Positions 41,387-50,060 of a stretch of 64,000 nt of DNA are shown here, piece by piece. Source of the stretch: a virus. Each line of letters opens with the position of its first letter. Position 1 is the first letter of the stretch. A program made the translations under genes and the position numbers. A model generated the notes under the pieces. The model did not search any database and had not been told where the DNA came from. It was given only the letters and a program-made list of their open reading frames with translations. Location: the IMG/VR virus record IMGVR_UViG_3300020438_000029, positions 1 through 64,000 of that record. One strand, 5' to 3'.

Positions 41387-44300
41387 CATTCCCATTCAAG
41401 AACAGCGTAGCTTTCAACATATCACCTAATACGCCGTCGGTGAAATTTATTTGATCTTCAAAATTAACTACTCCAGTTGGAGAGCTTATTTCGTCTTGAT
41501 TTAGTATATTTGTTTGTCCTGCTAATAATCCACTGACTACAACATCTGCGCCACCGCCGCCGATTTGTGCTTCAATAAATGTTTTTAGTGCTTTTTGTGT
41601 TGGTACAATATTATCACTGTTAGCAGCTAGTACACCATCTGTACTAAATTCTCTAACAACTGCACTAGTGCCGCCTAATGACACGCCGCCTAATCTTAAT
41701 TCAGTTAATCCAGACAGCTGGAAGTCATCAGCGTTCAGTGTAATAACACCAGTAGCCTGTTCAACCTTAAACAATTCACCAACTCTAAAGTTGCCGTCTT
41801 GGTCAGTACTTGTGTAGAACACTCTACCACCTCCACTGTCAACTGCTTCGTTAGGTTGGCTAGGTTCGTTTGCAGAATCAAAGCCAGTTATATATCTTTG
41901 AGGATATTCGGTAGATCCAATATTTCCTGTACCAATATCTAAGAAATCGTGTCCTGTTAAACGTACCTGACTGTAACTTTCTCTAATAGTAATACCTGTT
42001 GCATGTGCTTGTGTCGTATTTGATTTTAAATACGGTGTTATTGCTAATGTTGCTGTAAAGTTTGGAGCAGTTCCGGTAATATTTGAAATATCAACTACAG
42101 CATAAATTGTATCAGTTCCTGTAAATTCTAAGTTTGCTCCTGGTCCTGGAATCAATGACAATCCTGTAACATCAATAGTTGATCCAACTGGATACTGGTC
42201 TGCATAACCAGCTCCTGATACAGTTGCAACAAACGCAGACACATAATTTGAACCTCTGCTTGTCCATGTAGGTTGTGCTAATACACCATCTCCGATTCTT
42301 ACTTCCCATGCTCCGGGAGAGGTAGCGTTTGGGTCTATAATTGTAATGGTTGGCGGTGTAGATGAAACATAACCTGAACCTGGTTCAATAATTTTGAACA
42401 CGTTTAATCCTCCGCCGGAGATAGCAAGTCTTATAAACGCTGTTGTACCGCTAGTCGGATCGTCTACAATAACTCTTGGTTCGATTTGATATCTACTTGT
42501 ACTATCGGGTTGAACGATAGTCGCTCCAGTAAAGTGTTCCCAGCCAGCCGAATCATCTAATTCTTTAGCTACTGTAGCTATTTTTGAGGAGTCATCAAAC
42601 GCTGTAATATAGCCGTATTGTCCTGCTCCTGCGCCACTAATAATAACTATTCTCATACCGTTGTAGTTTGCAAAGGTATTAATATCTGCACCTGACAATT
42701 TCATAGTACCAAGGCCTAAATCTCCGCCATCTTGTGCATTACCTTGTAATTGTAAATATCCAGTACCTAATGATAATTCACCGATTCCTGTTAATCTAAC
42801 TTGGAATATTCCGCCATCTCTAGTACTAGAAGTTGAAGCAGCAGCGCCGCTTCCTGCTCCAGTAACAGTATAAGTTGTATTTGTATCATACCCTTCGCCT
42901 GCATTTGCATATTCTACAGTTAGTACTTCATTACCATCAGTAACTACATTGTTAACAATTGCTTGTCCTGATCTATTATTTAATGAAGCAGTGATTGGTG
43001 TTTCAGTATTATCAACACCTTCTGCAACACTACCATATTTTCCGTATGAGTTGTTACCATTAGTGCCTCTAATTTTTCCGCCATTCTCTGCAAGATAGCC
43101 AATGTGGTTGTAGTATGTAAACACACTAACAAGCTCTGTTCTACCTAAATTTGTACACCATACACCAATACCGTCACTTAGTACCTGTGTAAAGTCGTTA
43201 GCAACAATAGAATCGTTGCCGCCGTTGTGCAGGTCTCCGTCAATTTTTAATCCTGTACATCCAGTACCGATTGTAGTTACATTTTGAATATAAGGAGATC
43301 TAGTTTTAATCCAAACACTTTCATCAGTTGGGCCAGTGCCTGGATCCAAACTTACATATGCTGCATCATTAACTGGGCGTTTGGTGAAGTATTCATTATC
43401 AACAGTTAATATGTCAAACAATCCTTGCATTGTTAAATTTCTAATGCCACTAGCATCTCTAACATAGAACATCTTAGTTGACTCGTATCCTATTTCTGGT
43501 TGAACAACTGTACTTCTTAATTCGTCTCCTACTAATGCACAACCTTCTGGTACACTAATCGGAAGTTCTTCACTATAAACTCCTGTTTTTATCATTACAG
43601 TTGAATTATTACGTTCAGAACGTTTAAAGGCATAAGTGCTGGCGCCGCCAGGATCAGTAACAGTATCAGAGTCATAATTAATTGTATCTACAAATGTTTC
43701 TGATGAAAACGTTGAAAACACTCTATTTAATTCGTTCCATAAATCATCACATGCTGCTTTAACAGTAGGAGTATCTACATCAACTGAACTAGTACCTGCA
43801 ATATATTTGTTGTAGTATTTTACCCATTGGCGAACGTCAGAAACGCTGCCAGGAACTGCATCATCACCATTAAAATCCCAATATCTGTCGTTTGTTCTAG
43901 GATTAGTTGAATTAATAAGAGTTGTAAAATTTGGTGCGGTAGTCTCTATTGCTCCTGGATTTGCAATATATGACATTATACCACGTGCTACAATTTGTCC
44001 GTTAAGTTTATCTCTATATGTAGGATTAGCTCTAATTTGATCACATGCATATTTTATTGTTTTAAATGGTGAGTTTAAACTCTTTCCTCTTTCTGGATTA
44101 TCAATTCCATCTGGATGTACGTAGAACACATCAGCTATAAGATCAAGATCTTGCCAATCTACACTAGTACTTTCTGCACGTAAAACTTGTCCTTCATTAC
44201 CTCTAGCAAATCTTTGCTTGTTTAGTTTAGCAGGATCGTTTGTATATGTAATTAAATCACCACGTGTTGTTAGTACGTTTGATGTTTTACCTTCAGCATG

Positions 44301-45863
44301 TAAATTCCATGTTACTGAATCAGTATCTGGTCTTTTACCTGTTGTTGATATATGCTTTACTGTACAAATATATGTGTTTGATCCATACGTTGCAAGATCT
44401 TCTAGTTTGTATTCTCTTTGATCAGCCCACTGACCTCTCCACTGTCTGCCGGGAACAACTACTTCCCAATGCGTTGCACTTGGAGGTTCAACTACATCTT
44501 CATTGTCTAAGATAGCAACATATAAGTAACCGTTGTGTCTAACAACATCTCCTACTTTGTATTCCTGCGAGCTATCATAATTATAATCGCCCTTGTGATC
44601 AAAGTTTTCATAAACTTGTTGCCAAGTTACTGTATCTGTTGCTTGTGGTTTTACATTTACATTATTTACTAATGCTCTATATCCATATCCACCATAGTCA
44701 ACTACGTCACCGATTTGATATTCAACTACTTCGTCCCATTGATTATCAAATTCCATTCCTTCTAAATATAAATTCCAATTACTTAATTCAGATGGAAAAT
44801 TTGTAGGGCTTGCTGAAACATGTTGAGTAACACACTTCCAAATACTTGAGCCCTTTTTAACAATGTCGTTAACTTTATAATTTACGCCAGCTGTGTGGTC
44901 TTGTAAATAATTAATCGCTTGAAATGCTATTTCCCATTTTTCAAGATCAGCTTCTAATCCTGTTAGTATAGTTGCAGAACTAGTATGTCCTGTTATACAT
45001 CTATACCAGGTTGCATTATTCTTTACAACATCATTTGGTCTGTAGCGTGTGTTGTTAATCCATGTACCCTTGTACGAATCTTGTTCTGAAAGAATGTGCC
45101 AATGTTGTGATTCTGACTCTAACCCAAGAGTAAGATCAGCAGTACTAGTATGTCTATCAATACATTTATAAATGTAGCCATTATAAACTACTATATCGCC
45201 TATATCATATATTGTTCCAACGGTCCAGTCGTTTTTATATACTTGCCCGTCAATTTGCTTTTCCCAGACTGCTTCATTAGATACATTAAAGTCATTGCCC
45301 ATTCCTGTGTGAAAATGACAGTAAAAAAAGAATGGTGTAGCATCAAGAGGAACAGTAATTCTTATTTCTCTATAATGTGCAGTGTTAAAATTAGCAACAT
45401 AATTGTCACCAGTAACTTCAGTATGGTTAATATAATATTTTACACCGTCTTCAAATCTAAAACCACTGTTTACTAATGTACCATCTTCTGTTTTGCTAAA
45501 GAACATAGGATGAGGATTTGGCGTTCCTCCGTTAGCATTTGGAAAATAAACGTTAGTTTGATCGTCTTGATTGAATACGTATGTTAAACCTTTCTTTAAC
45601 GTAATTTCAGGACTTAGTTGTCCTGAAACTCCATTGAAGTAATAAATGTTTGCTGTGTCAGCAGCATTTCTTGCTACAGTTACATATACTTCTTGATCCA
45701 ATGTGCCAAAGTCAATATCAAAAGATGCTGCTGACGTGTGTCCTACACGACATACATATGTCGACCCTGCATATTCTACAATCTCGTCTTTAATGTATGC
45801 AGTAGTCGGAGACCATTGATTTTTCCATTTAAAACGTATTCTATCTAATTTAAAATCTGCCAT
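41382..45863 (-). CDS. Modular fibre/virion protein with CBM-like repeats and a cupredoxin domain (1493 residues)
   Basis: Paralogue of the 1815-residue protein: both start MA-(D/E)-FKL-x-RIRF-x-WKN and share the C-terminal RLTGHDFLDIGTG region. It too has seven W...Y..D.V...G..Y.C...H repeats, but a domain of about 140 residues (55-195) is inserted after the first one. That insert looks like a cupredoxin, with possible type 1 copper ligands H118 (NPHPM), C182, H185 and M188 (YCHFHTGMGN). Later parts contain GNNSYG and SVAEGVDNTET beta-helix segments also present in the paralogue. The Shine-Dalgarno is AGGATAA. A host-adhesion or appendage role is inferred. Confidence 0.85.
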   Translation of the reverse strand: MADFKLDRIRFKWKNQWSPTTAYIKDEIVEYAGSTYVCRVGHTSAASFDIDFGTLDQEVYVTVARNAADTANIYYFNGVSGQLSPEITLKKGLTYVFNQDDQTNVYFPNANGGTPNPHPMFFSKTEDGTLVNSGFRFEDGVKYYINHTEVTGDNYVANFNTAHYREIRITVPLDATPFFFYCHFHTGMGNDFNVSNEAVWEKQIDGQVYKNDWTVGTIYDIGDIVVYNGYIYKCIDRHTSTADLTLGLESESQHWHILSEQDSYKGTWINNTRYRPNDVVKNNATWYRCITGHTSSATILTGLEADLEKWEIAFQAINYLQDHTAGVNYKVNDIVKKGSSIWKCVTQHVSASPTNFPSELSNWNLYLEGMEFDNQWDEVVEYQIGDVVDYGGYGYRALVNNVNVKPQATDTVTWQQVYENFDHKGDYNYDSSQEYKVGDVVRHNGYLYVAILDNEDVVEPPSATHWEVVVPGRQWRGQWADQREYKLEDLATYGSNTYICTVKHISTTGKRPDTDSVTWNLHAEGKTSNVLTTRGDLITYTNDPAKLNKQRFARGNEGQVLRAESTSVDWQDLDLIADVFYVHPDGIDNPERGKSLNSPFKTIKYACDQIRANPTYRDKLNGQIVARGIMSYIANPGAIETTAPNFTTLINSTNPRTNDRYWDFNGDDAVPGSVSDVRQWVKYYNKYIAGTSSVDVDTPTVKAACDDLWNELNRVFSTFSSETFVDTINYDSDTVTDPGGASTYAFKRSERNNSTVMIKTGVYSEELPISVPEGCALVGDELRSTVVQPEIGYESTKMFYVRDASGIRNLTMQGLFDILTVDNEYFTKRPVNDAAYVSLDPGTGPTDESVWIKTRSPYIQNVTTIGTGCTGLKIDGDLHNGGNDSIVANDFTQVLSDGIGVWCTNLGRTELVSVFTYYNHIGYLAENGGKIRGTNGNNSYGKYGSVAEGVDNTETPITASLNNRSGQAIVNNVVTDGNEVLTVEYANAGEGYDTNTTYTVTGAGSGAAASTSSTRDGGIFQVRLTGIGELSLGTGYLQLQGNAQDGGDLGLGTMKLSGADINTFANYNGMRIVIISGAGAGQYGYITAFDDSSKIATVAKELDDSAGWEHFTGATIVQPDSTSRYQIEPRVIVDDPTSGTTAFIRLAISGGGLNVFKIIEPGSGYVSSTPPTITIIDPNATSPGAWEVRIGDGVLAQPTWTSRGSNYVSAFVATVSGAGYADQYPVGSTIDVTGLSLIPGPGANLEFTGTDTIYAVVDISNITGTAPNFTATLAITPYLKSNTTQAHATGITIRESYSQVRLTGHDFLDIGTGNIGSTEYPQRYITGFDSANEPSQPNEAVDSGGGRVFYTSTDQDGNFRVGELFKVEQATGVITLNADDFQLSGLTELRLGGVSLGGTSAVVREFSTDGVLAANSDNIVPTQKALKTFIEAQIGGGGADVVVSGLLAGQTNILNQDEISSPTGVVNFEDQINFTDGVLGDMLKATLFLNGNG
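41775..41825 (-). repeat. 51-bp identical block shared with 36285-36335 (copy 2)
   Basis: These bases are identical to 36285-36335, in the same orientation and the same reading frame of the paralogous gene. Such blocks allow homologous exchange between the two fibre genes. Confidence 0.85.
45275..45700 (-). other. Cupredoxin-like domain with intact type 1 copper ligands
   Basis: Encodes residues about 55-195 of the 1493-residue protein. The His loop NPHPMFFS and the Cys-x2-His-x2-Met loop YCHFHTGMGN are both present, separated by beta strands, as in small blue copper proteins. Confidence 0.72.
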
Positions 45864-45876
45864 TTTTTTATCCTAA

Positions 45877-46248
45877 TTATTCGTTGCCAGCCGAAGATGA
45901 CCCATCATCATATGCTACTTTTGTATTTACACTTGCTACTAATTCGCCTTCACTATTAACATAATACCAAATGTTTTTATCATGCCATCTATACTGTTCG
46001 TAATTTAAGTTACTATATAGTAGCTCGTGGTCAATATCCCTACCTTCATAAAAATCATAACCTTCTTCAAGTTGATCGTAATCGCTTGCGTTATTGCCCG
46101 GCTTGTTAATTTGTATGCTTCCGTTAGAATCCATTTGATCTAGTTTGCCTAAAAACAACTCTCCAGAGTCTGTTCTACGTAATCCATAAAAATATCTATT
46201 TCTTACTGCTGATAAAATTTGATCTGCATTTTGTCCCATATACGACAT
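45877..46248 (-). CDS. Small virion protein, unknown function
   Basis: A 123-residue acidic, Tyr-rich protein starting MSYMGQNADQILSAVRNRYFYGLRRTD and containing an aromatic segment (YRWHDKNIWYYVNSEGELV). No family motif is recognised. It lies between the 109- and 1493-residue genes with spacers of about 11-13 bp and has an AAGGGG Shine-Dalgarno. The position in an unbroken fibre operon suggests a connector or fibre-attachment protein. Confidence 0.75.
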   Translation of the reverse strand: MSYMGQNADQILSAVRNRYFYGLRRTDSGELFLGKLDQMDSNGSIQINKPGNNASDYDQLEEGYDFYEGRDIDHELLYSNLNYEQYRWHDKNIWYYVNSEGELVASVNTKVAYDDGSSSAGNE

Positions 46249-46259
46249 ATCATTACCCC

Positions 46260-46589
46260 TTATACAATATCTACGTAACTAATAACAGCATCGAGAGACT
46301 CAATAGTGTTTGCTACTAGATATAACTGATTTGACGGAGCAAGTATTAACTTTTCTCCTGCACTTAGTGCTCTTAAACTTGTGTTTGGCGGAACCATAAC
46401 ATCTTTCATAAAGTATCCTTCAACACTAGTATCGTCGTGAACTAAAACACTTGCAGTAACAACGCCTTCAGTTAAATTTGCTAGACTTAATCCAACAATA
46501 GTTGATCTTGTAGCTGCATCAGTTTCCATTGCAAGTATTGGAACTGTACCAACTTCCTTTACTACTTTATTTTTAAATTGTGTTGCCAT
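46260..46589 (-). CDS. Small beta-sandwich virion protein
   Basis: A 109-residue beta-rich protein (VGTVPILAMETDAATRS, VVTASVLVHDD, VMVPPNTSLRALSAGEKLIL). Its strand order and VPP turn resemble those of the 105-residue protein at 35567-35884 and the N-terminal half of the 175-residue protein at 53219-53746, suggesting a small family of related connector proteins. The Shine-Dalgarno is AGGATAAA. Function is unknown. Confidence 0.75.
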   Translation of the reverse strand: MATQFKNKVVKEVGTVPILAMETDAATRSTIVGLSLANLTEGVVTASVLVHDDTSVEGYFMKDVMVPPNTSLRALSAGEKLILAPSNQLYLVANTIESLDAVISYVDIV

Positions 46590-46593
46590 CTTT

Positions 46594-49500
46594 TTATCCT
46601 AATGTTATTGCGTATTCAATTGCTAAATCTTCTGCTGCTGTTACACTAATTGAACCAGTTGCACCTGCTACAGAAACCCAACTAAATCCGTCCCATATTT
46701 CTAAATACCTTTGTTCTGTATTGTACCGTACCATTCCGGTTTCTCTATTTGCAGAAGCTGGACGCTGTACGTTTGTTCCAACTGGTACAATAAATCCGCC
46801 AGTACCGTCAATTTTAAAATATCCAGCGCCACTTTGTTCAAATAATGTAACCGCATCTACCGCTCTATTGGTAATAGTCGAATCTTTAAATGCAAGATCG
46901 TCTATAACTACAGCACCTGTTCCGTTTGACGACAGTACTAAATCAGTATTTATCGTAGTTGCTTCGATAGTATTGCCATCAATCACAATATCGTCTACTT
47001 CAATTCTAGGTGTTTCTAGTTTATCTGCATCAATTGTAGTTACTATAGTATCTTGTATATAAAATCTAATTACACCATCATTAGCACCGGGTGTTAATTC
47101 TGCTGTAATACGTGTATCTAAGTCTAAATCATAAACGCCATTGAGCGCAATCCAGTTGCCGTCATACCCTTCATACAAGTTTGTTTCGGTATTATAACGA
47201 ATCATACCTGTTGCAGGAGCTGGACGACTTGCTGTGTTTCCTTTTGGAAGTTGTAACGCACTTGACGAACTAATTCTAACTGTGCCGCTGTCTGAATCTA
47301 AATTAATATCGCCTGACAAACTTTCAATTGTATTACCACTTAATCTTAAATTTCCTGTTTCAATTTTGTCACCAGTAATTGTAGTAACGTTGCCACCAGT
47401 ATTAATAGTTATGCCACCAGTAGTGTCAATATTAAAGTCTGATGTAGTAAAATCTACAGTACCTGTTGATTGATCAATATGGAATAAATCACCAACTCTA
47501 AAATCACCTTTGTGATCAACTGAGCTATATCTTACTTTTGCTCCGTTTAATTCATTAACTTCATTTGCTTGTATTACATTTGTCTCGTCGTTGTCAGTTA
47601 ATTTACCTGTGCCAATGTACGCTAAGTTTTGACTTACTAGGTACATTAATACGCCTTTGCCGTCGCCTACTACTCCGTAGTTTCCATATACACATGCACT
47701 TGCAATAGAACGCAGTTCTGCGCCAAAGTCTGTAGTATCTGCTAATGTTATATAGTTAGCTGTGGCTCCGCCGCTAAATCTTATGTCTTGTGAATTTAAA
47801 GTGTCATCTGGAAATACTGTTGCTGCATTAGTTCCATTAAAGTGTAATAACAATGATGTATCTGTATCACTTGTTTCTTCCGATGTTGGAGCAACAAAAT
47901 TACTAGTATATCTAGCTACACCTTTTGAAACTCTTAATTCGTCAATATAACCGTTAAAATAATCTGCTGAGCCGTCAAAAATAGATCCAATTACTAATGG
48001 TTTAGCTGTGCCGTAATCATGATTGTCAGTATATGTTGCACCCGATTGTGTTCCGTTAACAAATAATTTTGTACTTGTTCCTGATTTTGCCAGTGCTATG
48101 TGTGTCCAAGTATTTGCGCTTATTGTTGCTCCAGCGATTTGATTTCCGCTATTTGTATAATAAAATAGTTGATTAGATGCATCAATGTATATCATGGGTG
48201 CTAAATCAACTGCTGAACCTGCTCTAAAGTCAACAATAGTTTGGACAGTACCTGGATTAGTATGGTAAATCCAAAAACTTATTTCTAATTCGTCAGTACC
48301 AAAGCCAAAGTCATCTTGTGATGTTATTCCAACGTAGTCGCCAGTGCCGTCAAGTAATAAACTTGTTTGTCCAAATTTCTTCTGTGTTGTACTTAACTGA
48401 GCATCAGCATATGCTGTAGTAGATTTGCCGCCGCGCTCGGCAGCAGTTTCTAAACCTGTTAAGTTGCCTGGTATATAAAATTTACCGTCTGAATCAACAC
48501 TATCAATTGTTCCTGTTGCAAGAACTGTAACACCGTCAGTATCGTAGTAAGTAAATGTTTCCGCAGCACTAAATGTTCCTGTAACATCACTAACTCTTAC
48601 TGAAGTTTTTCCTGCTGCTTTTAATCCTGTAGCACCGTTAAGTGCATATAAGCCTCTGTTTGCAAAGTATGTAAAACAGTTTAACCATTCTACTCTAACA
48701 CCGTTAGTAACAGTTAATGCATCTACTCCAGGCGTAATAAAAGTTACACTATGAAATAAACAGCCAGCTTCTCTTGATGCTGAATTTGCTATACTGCCGT
48801 CAAGTTTTGCACCACCGCCAGCATCACCTTGAGCAAAGCCTCTTGGGTCGTCTGCTGGTGTAACACTACCTGATGTAATTACACTTACATTTCTAACATA
48901 TGGTGATCTTGATGTTACTGTAAAGTTGTTTGCAAACTCAAAAGCATACCCTGGAGCAAAGAAGTCTTTAATTGTAACATCTTCGATTGTAGATTCACCG
49001 TTGAGCAAAAATGCTGTGTTGTTAATAGAACTAACATGCGGTACAATATTTACGCTACGAAGACTGTGTCCTTTTAGCGTTACACCGGCTGGTATAGTCA
49101 TTGGAAATAATTCTGTATATACACCTGGATAGATGTGAATAGTATCGCCTGCTGTTGCTTGACTTAGTGCATGTTTAATTGTTGCATAGGGGTCATTAGG
49201 ATGATCGCCTGTATAAGTGTCGTCGCCATTTTCTGCAACATATAATGTATTACCTTGGCGAAGTGCTAAGTTAATTCCGTCTGCAAGAATGTTAGTAGTA
49301 GTTACAGTGCCAGCATAAAAATTATTAGTCCATGTGTCTTGCCACTGCGTACCGCCTTGTGCTGGATCACTACCTAACTGATATGTGTCTGTTGCGTCAG
49401 GAATAATATCTGAATTAATTTCTGCATTAAAAGTGACATTGTCAGTATCTGCGTCTCCGATTGTAATACTACCGTCTGCTGTAATGTTTCCAGTTGCAGT

Positions 49501-49926
49501 AATATTACCATAGACATTTGTATCACCGTATATTTCAACAGTTCCGGTGCCGTTTGGATTTATTTGTAAATTGGTATTTTCAGAGTTTGTACTGATAACA
49601 TTGTTTTCGATATCGAAGTCATCAATAACTAATTTTTGTTGATATACAGTATTTGTATTTGCGCCAAGTTGAAGTCTATTTGTTACAGAAGATACAGTGT
49701 TGCCAGAGATTCTAACATCACCGAAAGCACCATCGCCTGGTACTTCTAAATTAGTTGTTCTTGTAGTTCCGGTTACATCTAGGTCATACTGGGGACTTGC
49801 ATTGTTTATGCCGATGCGACTGTTTGTAACATCTAGATATAGTAAGTCATTCTCAAAAGCTAGATCCACTCCCTCACGAAGCAGGTTTGCTTTTAAGAGC
49901 GGACCACTTATTCGACCAATAGCCAT
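46594..49926 (-). CDS. Modular fibre/virion protein with LamG lectin-like insertion (1110 residues)
   Basis: Paralogue of the 814-residue protein upstream: both contain RIGG/RISG-xLLKxNLxRxGxDLAFENDLLYLDV at the start and the VRVEWLNxFTYFANRGLYAxNG landmark. Right after that landmark comes an extra segment of about 260 residues whose last 200 (about 502-699, 47830-48420) are a concanavalin/LamG-like domain: FGQTSLLLDGTGDYV, FGTDELEISFWIY, NTWTHIALAKSGTSTKLFVNG and GYIDELRVSKGVARY. After it the two paralogues rejoin. The C-terminal part has repeated MIRYNTETNLYEGYDGNWI and TGMVRYNTEQRYLEIWDG modules. The gene has a 115-nt leader from a late promoter. Confidence 0.87.
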   Translation of the reverse strand: MAIGRISGPLLKANLLREGVDLAFENDLLYLDVTNSRIGINNASPQYDLDVTGTTRTTNLEVPGDGAFGDVRISGNTVSSVTNRLQLGANTNTVYQQKLVIDDFDIENNVISTNSENTNLQINPNGTGTVEIYGDTNVYGNITATGNITADGSITIGDADTDNVTFNAEINSDIIPDATDTYQLGSDPAQGGTQWQDTWTNNFYAGTVTTTNILADGINLALRQGNTLYVAENGDDTYTGDHPNDPYATIKHALSQATAGDTIHIYPGVYTELFPMTIPAGVTLKGHSLRSVNIVPHVSSINNTAFLLNGESTIEDVTIKDFFAPGYAFEFANNFTVTSRSPYVRNVSVITSGSVTPADDPRGFAQGDAGGGAKLDGSIANSASREAGCLFHSVTFITPGVDALTVTNGVRVEWLNCFTYFANRGLYALNGATGLKAAGKTSVRVSDVTGTFSAAETFTYYDTDGVTVLATGTIDSVDSDGKFYIPGNLTGLETAAERGGKSTTAYADAQLSTTQKKFGQTSLLLDGTGDYVGITSQDDFGFGTDELEISFWIYHTNPGTVQTIVDFRAGSAVDLAPMIYIDASNQLFYYTNSGNQIAGATISANTWTHIALAKSGTSTKLFVNGTQSGATYTDNHDYGTAKPLVIGSIFDGSADYFNGYIDELRVSKGVARYTSNFVAPTSEETSDTDTSLLLHFNGTNAATVFPDDTLNSQDIRFSGGATANYITLADTTDFGAELRSIASACVYGNYGVVGDGKGVLMYLVSQNLAYIGTGKLTDNDETNVIQANEVNELNGAKVRYSSVDHKGDFRVGDLFHIDQSTGTVDFTTSDFNIDTTGGITINTGGNVTTITGDKIETGNLRLSGNTIESLSGDINLDSDSGTVRISSSSALQLPKGNTASRPAPATGMIRYNTETNLYEGYDGNWIALNGVYDLDLDTRITAELTPGANDGVIRFYIQDTIVTTIDADKLETPRIEVDDIVIDGNTIEATTINTDLVLSSNGTGAVVIDDLAFKDSTITNRAVDAVTLFEQSGAGYFKIDGTGGFIVPVGTNVQRPASANRETGMVRYNTEQRYLEIWDGFSWVSVAGATGSISVTAAEDLAIEYAITLG
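47830..48420 (-). other. Inserted LamG/concanavalin-like domain
   Basis: About 200 residues with the typical LamG pattern: a GxxSLxxDG start, an I/L-S-F-W-I-Y strand, a W-T-H-I-A-L strand and a Y-I-D-E-L-R-V-S end. It is absent from the 814-residue paralogue. Confidence 0.82.
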
Positions 49927-50041
49927 CTCTTCTCCTCAGTACGGGGATCCTGTCCCTCTAGCCGAATTTTCACCCCTTAGGTTCTTTGCTGGCTAACCAC
50001 AGTCTGACCCTGCAGGTATTGGTCATACTCTGCATTAATAT
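49927..50041 (-). promoter_or_regulatory. Long, GC-richer 5' leader of the 1110-residue gene
   Basis: About 115 nt lie between the late motif at 50042-50049 and the ATG, several times the usual leader here, and the stretch is visibly richer in G and C than its surroundings. On the minus strand it has short self-complementary parts: TGACC with GGTCA, GGTT with AACC, GGGG with CCCC, and palindromes CCTGCAGG and GGATCC. It ends with a strong GAGGAGAAG Shine-Dalgarno. Confidence 0.5.
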
Positions 50042-50049
50042 TATTTATC
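50042..50049 (-). promoter_or_regulatory. Late promoter motif GATAAATA
   Basis: The minus strand reads GATAAATA between the 814- and 1110-residue genes, 115 nt upstream of the ATG at 49926. Confidence 0.55.
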
Positions 50050-50060
50050 GTTTTTTGGGA

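Noticed and set aside
41382-45863. Cupredoxin domain as a stand-alone plastocyanin acquired for photosynthesis
   Set aside because: It is fused in frame within a fibre protein, lacks a signal peptide and has a loop spacing different from plastocyanin, so an electron-carrier role as in cyanophage petE is unlikely.
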